Made by a program: the position numbers and the translations under genes
DNA from: Cymbidium sinense
Taxonomy: Eukaryota > Streptophyta > Magnoliopsida > Asparagales > Orchidaceae
DNA length: 64,000 bases
Direction of reading: 5' to 3'
NCBI GenBank assembly: GCA_021442155.1
Contig: CM038215.1
Span: forward strand, 214,638,982-214,702,981
In this document: in pieces, positions 12,197-25,200 of the stretch
Layout of the letters: each line of letters begins with the position of its first letter
Numbering within the stretch: position 1 is the stretch's first letter
Notes under the pieces: model-generated
What the model saw: only the letters and a program-made list of their open reading frames with translations
Databases searched by the model: none
What the model was told of the DNA's origin: nothing

Positions 12197-15100
12197 TGTT
12201 GACCTTAAATTTTGGAGTGAGGATTCAATCTTCTCATCTTAGATCTAGGAGTCTTCAAACACAAATACTTCCCTAGTCATAAGACACTTCTAGTGACTAA
12301 ATGAACACTTAACCCAAGCCTAGAGACTCAGAAGGATTAGCCATAGGATTACGCTATGCCTTAGGACCTAAAAAACCTACTTAGCATTTGGCCTAAACTA
12401 AACCCATGACTACATCATTAACCAAATCCAAATTCCAAATCAATATTAACCAAAACTCAATCCCAGTTATATCCAAACTCCAAACCAAAATCAAGACTAA
12501 CATGATATAAACCTAAGCCCATGGTTCAATCCTATGGACTTAGCTAAAATCCTTTCAATTCAATTCTAACTCAATTGGTTTTTTTCATAAATCAATCAAT
12601 CCTTCAATCATCATTTCAAACCTACCAAAATTATAATCAAAACCAATCAAGCCAAAATCCATTCAATCAACCTAACCTAACTCATTTAACCAAAATATTC
12701 AAATGAGCAAAAATCTAATTTAACATAAACCATTTGTAATCAAAGCTATCAATCAATTCCAAATTAATTATTAAACTTAATTCAACTCAAATCAAATCTA
12801 ATCCAACTCAATTAGCCTGATTGGTCCACTTGACCCAAAATGACCAATTTGATCAAATTGAACCAAACTCCAATCTAACCTAAATTGAATTAGATCAACC
12901 CTTAAAATCTTTCCCATGATGATTGTTGATCATCTTGATTACTAATTACAATCAATTCAATCAAATCAAGCCAATTAGCCCACTTAAGTTCACTTGACTC
13001 AAAGTGACCTAAAGGACCTATTTAAACCAAATCTGAATCCAAACCACTCAAAACCTCCTACAATGATTGTTGATCATCCTTGAATGATCAATTACAATCA
13101 ATTGGGTCAAACCAAGTCAACTTGTCCATTTGACCAATTTAACCCACTTAACCTACATGAGCCAAATGAACCAAATCTCATCCTATTCCAAATTAATTGA
13201 AACCAATGATTCATACCAACCTAAAATCAATCCTTGAATATGACTTGATTATTAATTGAGCCAAACCAAACCTAATTGGCCTCTTGACCCAAGTTGACCC
13301 AATTTGACCTAAAGGGCCAAATTTTTAGGCCAAATTGGGTCAAATCAAATCTAATCCAAATTGATTACAACTAACGACTCAAATTCATTCCAAATTGATT
13401 ATTGAACTTGATCAAAATCTTGATTGAACTCAATTTGATCAATTGAACCCAATTAACCCATTTTAGGTCAATTTGGCCTAAATCATCCTAATTCAAATTG
13501 ATTGAAATCAAAGCCTATAATCATTTTGAAATGATCAATTTAACATAAACCTACACAAACCCAAGACAATTTAGCCAATTTATCTAAATTGACCAACTTA
13601 GTCCATTTGACCCATATGAACCAAAATGGGTCAAATCCAATTCCAAGCCAAAATTAAGCCAAACCAATTGAACCAAAACATTTCCAAATACTCAACAAAA
13701 CTTGAACAAGCCTTGGTTTGACCCAATTTGACCTACATGGGTCAAATTGAGCCAAACTAACTCAAATCAAGTCCAAACCCATTGAAACTTGGCATGACCC
13801 ATCCTTGGGACACTTTGGGTCAGTCCAAATCCAACCCAACCCATGTCCAACATGGATTGACACATTAACCAATGGGTAAAGCCTCCCACGTGAGACAAAA
13901 CCCACATTTAGGTGGTCAAACCCACTTTCCTCCCCTTGGTAGCCACCCTAAGCTCCAAATGGACACAACGACCATTGGCTCATCCTGACCCAAAGTGGTT
14001 TGGGTCAGCCATGTGCCTAGTGGAGGTGAGCTATCCCCTCCAAATCCATTGCAACACTTGGAAACCCAATGACAACTACCTCAATCCATGTCAACCACTC
14101 CTCTTCCCTTGGCCACTCAAATCGAGCCACCTTTTTGATTCCCTACCACCTATGGTGGCCAGCGCCATCCGGACATCCACAAGAGGTCAAAGAAATCCCA
14201 TCCATTTGATTTGAGGGAGGAGGGGATATACTCCCCCTCATTCCATTTTAATCAAGCAATTGGGCCATCAGAGGGTTTGAACACTTAGAGATGAACTCCC
14301 AAGTGCTTCTTGAGCTCCCTAGGCCTTCCCATCATCGGTGATGAAATTGAGCCTGCCCAAAATAGGACAAAGCTCAACTCTGTCTAACTCCATCAAAGTA
14401 CAATATTTTTTAAATTAACTCTTCCCAGACATTCACCAAGCTCTAGTAATGCAAAATAAATCTTCACGAGGGATTCAAGCACTGGAGACCTCTCCGAGCC
14501 TAACTCTGATGCATTTTTTGGTGACGGCTGATCCACAGAGCTGTCGATGAGAAGGTAAGTGCCATCTTCTCAATAGGGCTTCACCTCTTTAAGGCGAAGC
14601 TACCTTGGTCGGCTAGCCACTAGTCATGTGCTCCGGCGAGGTAAATTGACAAACGTAGTTTTTTAAATTTTTGTTTGGCCTTTTGAAGAAAAGTGTATTG
14701 TTATGCAAAATCCACCATTAGATCCTCTTAGATGCATTATGTGATGTTTTGGATCGATCCTGAGCCTCCATGAGTTTTGACGAGCTCGGATCGAGTAGGG
14801 GATGGTGGATGGTGTCCATCTTCCATTGCTCAGGGGACGATGGATTATCCGCCATCTATTCCGCATGATTGGAATGGATGACTATTATTATTTGCTAGAT
14901 TTAATCTCAATTTAATCCTTATGAACCATGACATTAATCCCTACCATCTAATCTTAGATTAGATGGTGGGGACGAAAGTGTGTCCACCTCCACCACATCA
15001 GTACTCCGTGGGATGGGTTTAAGTGGCCAATCCCGCGGCCCCACGTGGTAGCCCTGCCACGTCAGTGGTCCGTATGGCGCCAATGGGATTAGAGGTTAAT

Positions 15101-18100
15101 TAAGCTTAATAATTCATTTTTAATGGCTAAAATTCTATAAATTCATAAGTAATTATAGAAAAATATAAAAAATACAAATAAATACTCATTGGAAAGGTAA
15201 AATAGAGGAGATTTTATTAAAAATATGTCCATATCCTTTTTAATAGTAATTAAGGCTTAATTAGGGTTTGAATGTTTACTTAATTAGCTTAATTAATCCA
15301 TGATTAGTTGGATAATTATTTTCAAACTTTATTTGTTGATTCAATGGGATGACCTCTACCTATGATTTTCTTGGGATTTATTGCCTAAGTAATTGAGGGA
15401 ATTGATAATTCAAATCTTAATTACTCTTCTACTCAATTAATGATTAATTAAAACTCTAAATAGTAAAATTAATGAATTTAGCTTTATTAAACACTGATTT
15501 ATAGTGAGGTGATGAGGGAGAATGATTAGGACCCCTTTCTTAATTACTTTCCAAAATTCATTTCATTGAAGAGAGTTTAGTAATGTGAGATTCAATTATG
15601 AAATTAATTAATTAAATAACTAAATCAAATCAAATTGAAATGTTGATCACTTCAGATAATTAACAATGAAATTAAGGGTTCCTCTTTATGTGTTTAATAA
15701 CATAATGACCTTAAAGGAAACTATGATTGGCCCATAAGTGTGAGAAAATCATAAAAGTGCTTAATTAGATTCTTTAATTTAATTAATCCTTAATTATGAG
15801 TCGATTGCATTAGGTCTTCTAGGAGCATTGCAATTTTATTTTCTCACATTCTCATATCATTTGCGGCTCATGATTAAATGATTAATCAAATTAAAGAGCA
15901 TAGGGAAGGGTAATTAAATGATTTGATTAATGATCCAATTTAATTAATGCATAAAATCCACTTAATTACCTTTCTTTAAATCAATTATGATTATCAACTT
16001 GGAAATGAGTCTAAAATAACAAATGATAATCTTTCTTCTTTAAGTTCAATCCAAATCCAAAAATTAAATTAATAAGAAGCTTTGGCTTTCTTTAAAGGGT
16101 CTTATTTAATGTGATTGTCCTTAGGAATTAGTTTAGTTGAATGAATCACGTGTTTATGTTTAGCTAGTCCTTTCCAATCACTTTAAATATTATATGTCAT
16201 GTGACCTCATGCATTCATCTTTTCAAATCTAAATGAATCAAATGAAAATTATTTATGTAAGCTTGCATGTGTTAGATTAATTTATTATATGTGTGGCTAT
16301 TATCACTACTAAATTTAAATTTATTTTCTAATATTTATAAATTGATAATAACATTTTAAGTTATGATAGTTATAAATATATAGGATTTGCATGTGCTCAT
16401 AGCTTTATGTGAATGAAAAGCTCTCTGTCTTATAATTCATATATTGATTTACATATGTTTGAATGCCAATAAGTATATAGTATGGACATCCCAGGAATAT
16501 AAGGCTTTAAATAGCCCTAATGGGTCATTTGATTACCTCATTTCCCTGGTTAACAAAGGCATAAACTTGTTTAACTTCATCCTTATGTATTTTGGTATTT
16601 GAATTTAGATAGAGCTTTAATTTATATGTATAAATAATTCAATTAAACAAAATACAATATCTTGCATGATTTTCATCATTATAATTGTATATACATTCGT
16701 ATGTATTTAAGATAGCAAGTATATAGTCTAGACATCCCATGAATACGAGGCTTTAAGTAGCCCAAAGGAGGTAATTTGTTATCTCACTTTCCCTGGTTAA
16801 TAATGACATGTATTTGCTCACATCTTTATACATATGTATGTATATTTGATTAGCGAATGAAATTTGTTTTTTTCATTAAGTATATATGCATTCATTCATG
16901 ATCATTTAAGCATGCCAAAATATGTTGTATGTATAGGTATGCTAAGTGTTAAATCATATGAATGCTATGGGTAATGGAAAGGAATGGTTCAACATTTTCT
17001 ATATGATGGTAATTCAATTACATTAATCTTAAGATGCCTTTCATGTTGGATAAGATTATTTAAGGTTAACATAAACTTAAGATTAATAAAAAAAATTAGT
17101 AAATCATTCACTAAAAGAAACTAAATCATAATAATATGCTTTAGAAATAACTTAAGGTATGGATGAAAGAGGTTAAGCCTCTTACCTCTCTTTATAACAC
17201 TTATATACTAAGTGTAAATAAAATGTAACAAAACATAAATTAAAATTTACAAATAATCTAAATAACTTGAAATCAAACCACCATCATGCTAACTTGAACA
17301 ATTCCAAACTCTAGAAAAATTATAACTCTAATGCCTAGCTAAGACATACCACATGAAGCCTAAATACACACATTAGAATGCTAAGTCACTACTTATAGCT
17401 TTATGTTAGGATGGTGTATGTACAATGTTATGTTTTATTTTGTGATATAATATTTTAGACTGGATGTTGGGGTGTATGACTCGTAGACTGGATGTTAAGC
17501 CATTGATAGTATAATATTGCTTTCTATAGGGGATTGTGCTTAATGGAATGCTAAAAATAAATATAAATATTCTCTTTGCAGGTTGCTTATGCCCTAAGCA
17601 TAATCCAAGTTAGGACAGGTGGGCTTGGTTACCCATGTGTAGGGTGCTAAGTCTAAATTATGAAATATAACTACTTAGGATTGTATGTATGTTTAGCAAA
17701 TCTCTATTTTATAGATGTAGTTAGATTTACATTTTCAAAAATGTAATTTTGCAATAGGAATTAGGATTAGTGCTATGGGGATTAAGATGAGCAGTGGCTA
17801 GAAGGCTTAGTCTTAGGGTGCCCTGTGATGCCTTGGAGCAAATCAAATCAAAAGAAGAAATGAAGAAATGAAGACCCCCGTAACATGTATTCAATTTCAA
17901 TTATAGTATTCATTTATAATTCTAGATGTATAAGGGTAGAGCTCGGCTACCCAACTTTTCTCTTTTTTGGGGTGTACAGCAGCACTCGGCCGCATTGTCC
18001 TCTTACTCTTTTATGGTAGTTTATAAAAATGATTGAAGTTATGTTTAGCTTTCCATCAGGATTGCATCTTTTCTTAGTTTATTCATGATTGATATATTAA

Positions 18101-19409
18101 TGTGTGACCTGGATGTGATAGGCTCTTAGGATAAAATTAATATTTCTACCCCAATTAATAACTCATAACTAAGTTCTAAACAACTTTCAACCTCATCTTA
18201 AAGCTTAGCAACCCCTTAGTGTATGTTGTATGTCTAACATCACACATATCATATTGAATCACTCTTGTAAACATGATGACCTCCATTTCAACACTTTAGG
18301 TACTACTTGACTTATGTGAGCAACCCCTTATGATTGAGCTTTACCCTCTTTCTCTTTGATTTGGACAATAACCAAATTTCATCATGCATTTAGGCATAAA
18401 TATCCCAAAGCCTTTGTCCAAACAAATGTGTCTAAATTATATAAAAATTTGAAAAGATTTTACATTTAGACTAAGTCATATGCTCATACCACTCACGCTT
18501 TATTCTCTTATGGAGTGGGTTTAGGAATTTAGTTTCTTTCCAAATTAAATAACAAGCCTAACCATCTTGTAATTACATAAGATAGACCTACATGGTTTTG
18601 AATCGTAGAAGGTATTAGTTGGTAGCCACTCCAGGCTGTTATAAGTCAAGAAGAGTGGACGGGTCTATCTTCTCTTGTGGAATAGATCCTTATGTCCCTT
18701 CTCGCTTAGATTTAGGTTGTGCTTTATCTTGTGTTAAAGCTCCTTAGATTTAGGATCTGAGGTTGCTTATCTCCCTTGGGCTATGAACATAATTCCTCAC
18801 CTCTTAGGCATTTCTACAATCTCGTGTTGATGGATTATAAGCCCTAGCAACCTAATAAAATTCTAACTCAAATAAATAAATCCTCTCACTTGCAAAAATA
18901 TAAAGCCTCACCATAAGATAGATTGGAATGCTCATTAGGCTTCCTGGTATCATGAGCATTTCATACCTATTCTCCTTTGGACTCTAAAATAAGTCTTTCC
19001 ACTTGAATGATCCCACTTATTTTTCCAAAATAGCTAATTCTCTGATAGTCTTAACATTGAAATCTTTGGAGACAATAATTAATTGCCTTAATCAAGAGTG
19101 TTATTAGGAAATCACATTTCTTAGGATGTAATTAACTATGGAGCCTTTTCTCCATAGGAAACTTAAGAACTCAGCTTAAAATAAATTTTACTTTACTTTT
19201 TCATGTAAAGTAGCAGAAGAATCTCTGGTATATACAAAGACCCATCATGCCATAGGAGTCCTTATTAGGTGATTAGGTCCATTGTAGGCTGATGTCTCTA
19301 TCTTTCAAGATAATACATCATACCCTAAATTTCATACCCGTTCACTTTAATAAGTACCCCCTATGATTTGTGTGGTGTCCATATGACCATCCAAAAATAA
19401 ACACCATGA
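12197..19409 (+). mobile_element. Solo LTR 1 of giant Tat-family element
   Basis: A 7.2-kb sequence starting TGTTGACC, homologous through its length to both LTRs of the giant element (20046 and 39457) but with no internal region beside it. It lies inside LINE ORF1, whose halves flank it, so it is an inserted LTR left after LTR-LTR recombination. Shared landmarks: opening 'cttagatctaggagtc', an A/C/T-rich zone with many TTGACC/GGTCAA words (12800-13860), a TATA-like box in an inverted repeat (14220-14242), 'ggacatcccaggaatataag' (16490), 'aagcataatccaag' (17597), 'ggtagccactccagg' (18622) and terminal 'gtggtgtcc' (19372). It lacks the 181-bp tandem units of the other LTRs and duplicates a 240-bp segment. 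The 3' boundary is uncertain by about 10 bp. Confidence 0.85.
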
Positions 19410-19880
19410 GATGCAATTTAAGTCTAGGCAATTTAACCCAAATGGGGGCAATAGAAGACTCAATACTATAATTAAGTGAAGGGGTCCATTTGATAAACTT
19501 TACCGTGACATTTTCAACATGGTATAGATTTTTAGAGAAAAGTCTAACATAGTCCTCCTCCTTGGAGTTTGATCATAATTTGTCTTCCATAGAAAAGCCC
19601 AACTTTCTAATCCCCAACTAGTTTGAGTTCAGCAAAGTGCATCTAGATAAAATCCATTTTAGGGTGCTTATAGGTGAATTTTTCAATCAGAGTGAACTTA
19701 AATGGTTCAACTAGATTCTATGAATCCATCTCTGAAATGATAATAATAGGTTTTCCTCCTTTGCATCAATCTTTTCTAATGAATCTTGAACCATTACTTT
19801 CTAAAAATGAGTCATGATAGCACTATGGGAAATGGAGAAGGTTGGAATTGAAAGACCCCTCAGAGGGGTGGGAGCCATAG
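19410..19880 (-). pseudogene. LINE ORF1, N-terminal part (DUF4283-like)
   Basis: The N-terminal half of ORF1 of the L1 LINE, separated from its C-terminal half by solo LTR 1. On the minus strand (19720-19420) the translation runs through 'IEKFTYKHPKMDFI', 'FAELKLVGD', 'VGLFYGRQIMIKLQ', then 'VKFIKWTPSL' and 'APIWVKLPRL'. These follow the pattern of the DUF4283 domain in plant L1 ORF1 (family words of the type 'VGKFS', 'FKWTP' and 'PVWVRLP'). It has stops and at least one frameshift. ORF1 normally binds the LINE RNA. About 19881-20040 is then the 5' untranslated region, where I see no motif. Confidence 0.75.
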
Positions 19881-20040
19881 ATCACAACTTTAGCATAAGA
19901 GGACTATTCCATAGAGATAGAAACAAATAAAGAAGCAAGCAAAAAATATGACGGCTACACAAAGAAGTAATGAATTAGTAATAGGGAAAAGCGAGGTGTA
20001 CTTGGAAGCATCACAAAATCATCATGAAGTTGTTCATTAT

Positions 20041-20045
20041 GGTTG
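20041..20045 (+). repeat. Left target-site duplication of giant Tat element
   Basis: GGTTG directly precedes the 5' LTR. The right copy is AGTTA at 46999-47003 (two G-to-A changes). The left copy keeps the ancestral bases: joined to 47004-47015 it matches the LINE's other target duplication at 16 of 17 positions, which confirms the insertion point. Confidence 0.8.
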
Positions 20046-20220
20046 TGTTGACATCACTATTGGAGTAGCTTGAACCTAATCCTTAACTCTCTCCTTTAAA
20101 TCAATTCCAAAATCCAAATCATGAATAAATTCCAAATCAAATGATTGAAACCCATGATTGGATTCAAATCCCAAAATCTTTCCTAAGCCCTTTTGATTTC
20201 ACCTTATGGACTTAGCTCAA

Positions 20221-20790
20221 ACAAATCCAAATCATTCCAAACTCAAAATATTTTCTCATAACACATTTATATTCTTATTTATGTTCATAAATATAAATAA
20301 AATATAAATTCAAATAACCAAAATCAATTCAAAACTCAAATCCAAATCTAACCAAAAATCCAACTTATACTCTTTCAAGTTAAATCCATGAACTCCTTCA
20401 AACCAAATTCAAATCACTCCAAACTCAAAAGATTTTCTCATAGATCATTTATATTCTCATTTATATTCACAAATATAAATGAAATTTAAATTCAAATAAC
20501 TGAAATTAATTCAAAACTCAAATCCAAATCCAACCCAAAATCTAACTTATACTCTTTCAAGTCAAATCCTTGAACTCCTTCAAACCAAATCCAAATCACT
20601 CCAAACTCAAAAGATTTTCTCATAGCCCATTTATATTCTCATTTATATTTATAAATATAAGTGAAATATAAATTCAAACAACCAAAATCAATTCAAACTT
20701 AAATCCAAATCCAACCCAAAATCCAACTTATACTCTTTCAAGTTAAATCATTGAACTTAGCCAAATCATTCTCAAATCAACCCAAACCTT
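20221..20790 (+). repeat. 181-bp tandem repeat, about 3.1 copies, inside LTR
   Basis: Units start near 20221, 20402, 20584 and (partial) 20761, each opening with a form of 'accaaatccaaatcactcc'. Each also contains 'ttttctcata', then a small inverted repeat of the form 'tttatatt...aatataaa', then 'acttatactctttcaagt'. The 3' LTR has the same array at about 39787-40330; solo LTR 1 lacks it. Confidence 0.85.
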
Positions 20791-20879
20791 TAGATTTTCT
20801 CTTCAAACAATCACTAGCTCAATCACATACACAAATATAAACATAAACTACAATCACCAAACCAAAACCAAACTAACTC

Positions 20880-21900
20880 AAGTCAAACCAATGTTCACCC
20901 TTTTGACTTGAAATTGTCAAATGAACCAAAACCCATTTGACTCCAAATCACTTGCAATTGGATTTATATTTCTATCATAAGTCCATATGTGAGTTCAACC
21001 AAACTTTAATCAAGCCTTGATGAAGCCAATTAACCCATTTAGGCTTACTTGACCCAAAGTGATGACACAAGGACCTTTTTGAGCCAAATTCTAATACAAC
21101 CCAAATTGGATTGAATTAAGCCCATCTAAGCCTCATATTGTGAGCAACAATCATCCTAGGATGATCAATCACCCAAATTGGGTCAAACAAAGTCAAACCT
21201 AGCCTTTGACCAAGTCAAGTCAACCCAAATGAAACTTAAATAAACCAAAATTCACTATAAGCCAAATTGATTGAAACCATTGATCTAAACCAATCCATAA
21301 TCAATGATTGAACATGATCAAGCCATCAATTGAGCCAAACCAAGCCTAATTGGCCACTTGACCTAAGTTGACCCAAATTGACCTAAAAAAGTCAAAATGG
21401 GTCAAATCTTGATCTAAGCCAAATTGATTGCAACCAATGGGTCAAATTCATTCCAAATCACTTGTTGAACTTGACCAAAGCTTCAATTGACCAATTAGAC
21501 TAACCTAATTGACCATGAACTTGACTTAAAAGGTCAAATCAACTTGAAATCAAACCAAATCAAAATTGATTGAAACCAAAGCTTGCAATATTTCAAATGA
21601 TCAAGCCTAAACCAACCCATGACTAACAATTGGGTCAATGGGTCAAATTGGTCAACTTGACCCATTTCACCTAAATAAATCTAAATGAACCAAAACTAAA
21701 TCTAAACCAAATTAGAACAAACCAATGACACCCATATGCTCCAAATGATCATTTGAACTTGACTAACCCATGGTTTGACCCAATTTGACCAATTGGTCAA
21801 CCTAACTAATTTGACCCAACTTGACCTAAATGGTCAAATTGAACCAATTCAAATCAAATGAACTCCAAATCACTTGAAATTTGGCCAACCCATTTTGAAT
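20880..21900 (+). repeat. Dense TTGACC / GGTCAA word cluster in LTR
   Basis: About 1 kb made largely of the words TTGACC(C/T), GGTCAA, 'ccaaattg' and 'aaccaa', in both orientations. By eye there are more than 25 TTGAC or GTCAA cores. The same zone occurs in solo LTR 1 (12800-13860) and the 3' LTR (40430-41370). TTGAC(C/T) is the core of the W-box bound by WRKY factors, so a regulatory role is possible, but the composition could equally come from an old short-unit tandem repeat. Confidence 0.6.
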
Positions 21901-22244
21901 CATTTCAAATATCCCAAATCAAAATCATGGCCAAATGACCACTTTGCTCTTAGGTCTATGACCAAATTCACTTGAATTTGGTCATTTCTTTCTCAACCAC
22001 TTGGCATCCTTCTAGTGGTCCACATGGGACACCAAGGAGGGTGGTGAACATGACCTGACCTTGGTTGGTGGCCAACCCAAGGCCAAACGACCCCTCAATG
22101 GAATTGAGCACTTGGATCACCAAATGCACTCAGCACATGGGCACTCTCTCCTCTCCACTAAAATGACTCACACATGGGATGTTTGACCCAAACGAACTCA
22201 TCCATTGATCAAAAAATGGCATTTGGCCTTCCATTCGATCCAAG

Positions 22245-22265
22245 GAGGGGAGATATACTCCCCTC
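22245..22265 (+). promoter_or_regulatory. TATA-like box within an inverted repeat (LTR core promoter candidate)
   Basis: GAGGGGAG-ATATA-CTCCCCTC: arms of 8 bp pair perfectly around a TATA-like core, followed by 'attcc'. The equivalent site in the 3' LTR (41787-41809) has GAGGGGGA-TATATAC-TCCCCCTC, with arms changed on both sides. The site is about 2.2 kb into the LTR. Promoter function is inferred from the TATA-like core and its conservation. Confidence 0.5.
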
Positions 22266-25200
22266 ATTCCCACTCAAACAAACCATCATTTCTTAGCTAA
22301 GAGAGTGAGTGAAGCTCCCAAGCTTTTCCAATTCCAGCTCCATTGATTACTCCTTCTCGATTTTTCTTAAAGTCAAAATAGGGGAGCTCAATCCAAATCC
22401 AAACTCACTCAATTCTCTATCAAAACCAAATTAACCATGCAAGCACCATCAGTGGACCTCATTGAGTTCAACCAAGTCATTTACCAAGTCTCCAAGCCAT
22501 GGAAAGCATCACCTTGATCAAGTTCAATCACCATTTAAGGGGAGCTTGGTCAACCAACCATCCACTTCAAATCAAGACCCAATACCTTCAACAGGGCTTC
22601 GTCTCTACTAGATGAAGCTACCTCCTCCGTTGGCAGGTGATAGCCTCGAGGTAATTTCTCAAAGCGATAGGAAAATTGCTTGGTCCTTTTTTGAAGAAAA
22701 GTGTCATCCCATATCTTGACCGTGGATGCATCCCCCCCTTCGAAGGTGGTTTGATCCATCGAAGCGGTGAGCTTGAATTGAATGAGAGATGAGCATTGTT
22801 ATCTCTATCGCGAGGAGAAGGATCACCCTCATCCATTTCATGTGATTGGAATGGATGACGTTATTCATGATAGATCCTGATTTAAACCAGGGATTAATCA
22901 CGTCGATCTTAGATGATGGCCCAGAAAGCGTGTCCCGCATGGATGTGACAATAACTTAAATAAATCCCATCGCCACATGGAAAGCATCGCGCATTGGCGG
23001 ATTAGGGGTTAATTAAGCTTAATTAATCCTATTTTAATGCTGAAACTTCTAAAATTCATAACTAATTGTAGAAAATATAAAAAAAATACAAACTCAAGTT
23101 AATTTTAAAGATAATTCAGAGAGGAATAATAAAAAATTAAAATTAATTAATTTTGAATAGTGATTTTAACTCAATTTAGGTTTTATTAGAAACATGGTTA
23201 AGCTAATTACTCCTTAATTACTTTAGCAATTAATTATAAACTTTCTAAGGTTGATTAGTGGGATGCTCTCTACCTCCCATGATTTTCTTGGAATTTATTG
23301 CTGGTGGGGAATTGCTTATTCATCCACTAATCACTTTTATTAATTAATAAATGATTAATTAACATATTAAATATTGATAAATTCATTAATTAAGCTTGCT
23401 AATCATCATGAAAACAATGAATGGACTTAGGGAATGAGGATTTCTTTTCAATCTTTTCCCTAAGTTTATTTCATTTGGATAAACACTTAATTAATTGTAT
23501 TAATTAATGGATTAATCACTCATTCATTAATTCAATTAATCAAACTCAAAAACCAAATCATTCAGAACTTAATCACTTAATTCTTGGGTAGATTCTTCGT
23601 GTTCAATAACCTAAGAGACTTCAAAGAAATTATAATCAAACTACATGTGTAGGATGGTTATAAAGTACTTAATTAAACCCTTTAGCTTAATTAATCAATA
23701 ATGTGAGCCAATTGCATTAGGCCCTTTATTTCTTAGGTGCATTGCTGATTTAAATTCCATGTGGTTGCATATCATATGTTGGCTCATAATTACTTGAATA
23801 TATTAAATGTATAGGTAAGGGTAATTAATGGATTTAATTCATACCTTCCTAAACAACATAAAATCAACCTAATTGTTCTAAAATTAAACTAAACCAATTC
23901 ACACATGGGGAAATGGGTTAGGACCAACAAACCTTTCTTATTTCCTAAGTCAAATCAAATTCAAAAATAAAATCTCCTTAAATAATTTTGATTCATTTTA
24001 AATAATCTTATTTTATATGATTGTCCTTTGGAAGTAATTAGTGAATGAAGTCATGTGCTTACATTTATTTCTTTCCAAGCATGTTAAATATTATTTGCCA
24101 TATGAAATCATGCATTAATTTCTTTTTGAAAAATCAATTAAATAAAATGTTTCCTTTTATGTCAAATTGCATGTGTTGGCTAAAAGTTAAGATATGAGTG
24201 GCTATTATCACTATTAAACCAAAATTATTTTTTAAAACCTATAAATCAAAGATTATGAATGAAGTGATGCTACTTATACTTATAAGCTTGCATGTGATTA
24301 TAGCATAAGATGTGTATTATGTTTTTTTTCTCTCTTAACATGGATTTGAATAGGATTTGCAAAGTGTATAGTTCATTTGAAAAGACACAACACTTGCTTA
24401 AATCTATTCTATGCATTTCTATGTTATGACTTAAGAAGGATCTTCACATTTACACATGTAAATTATACAACCAAATCAAACATAATCTTTTGCATGATTC
24501 TTCATCCATTATTTCTTTTTTGTACATTTACATGTATTTAAGAAAAGTGGTATATTAGTGGACATCTCAGGGTGAGGCTTTAAGTAGCCCTAAGTAGGTC
24601 TTGTACCTTACTCCCCTGGTGTAGAAAAAAATGGTACTGTACTCACTTATATCTTTTATACATGTGGATGTGTATTTGATTAATGAATGAGAAATCCCTA
24701 TTTTCTACATAATAAAGACATGCATTCATGGAACATCTAAATTTTCAAACCGTATCTCTTTGCATCCATCATCAAGGTGTGCTAAAAAATTGCATTGTAT
24801 ATATAGCTATGCTTAGGATTATCCATATGCATGGTATACATGGTGGAAAGAAATGAATGGGTGTGTGTTATGTGATAGTAATTCTAATAAGAGGCCTTTC
24901 TTATTGAATAGGCTATTTAGAGTAAATCTAAACTTAGTAATTAAAAATATATAATAAAACATTCACAAAGGAAATCCATTAATGAATCTACCTTAGAAAT
25001 GTTTTAAGGTAGGGATGAAAGAGTTCTCTCTCTTTCTTCTCTTTACAACATTTAGTAAGTGTAGCATTCATTCCAAATCAAATCACCAACTAAAATTGAC
25101 AAATCAACTAAATCACTTAAACCAAACTCTAAATTGAATCTTTCACACTTAGAAAATTCAACCTTAAAACTAGCTAAGACATGCCACAAGCCTTAAATGG

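Larger units (their letters stand above)
6398..20040 (-). mobile_element. L1-type LINE, full length but interrupted by a solo LTR
   Basis: A non-LTR retrotransposon on the minus strand, about 6.4 kb once the solo LTR at 12197-19409 is removed. Its 3' end is the T-run near 6396-6402 (poly-A on the coding strand) and its 5' end is near 20040, next to the far target duplication. Coding order on the minus strand is ORF1 (N-terminal part 19410-19880, C-terminal part 11850-12196), then ORF2 with APE endonuclease, reverse transcriptase, zf-RVT and RNase H. All frames carry stops. The C-terminal RNase H places it in the plant L1 group. The 17-bp target duplication and poly-A show a normal target-primed insertion. 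Confidence 0.85.

Noticed and set aside
13912..14214. 100-codon plus-strand open frame in solo LTR 1
   Set aside because: Located in the low-G repeat field of the LTR, not conserved in the other LTR copies, no recognisable domain.
22550..22940. Three overlapping minus-strand open frames in the 5' LTR, with a similar frame at 41967-42278 in the 3' LTR
   Set aside because: They are homologous because the LTRs are repeats. The frames differ in start, length and reading frame, solo LTR 1 has no equivalent, and the peptides match no family.
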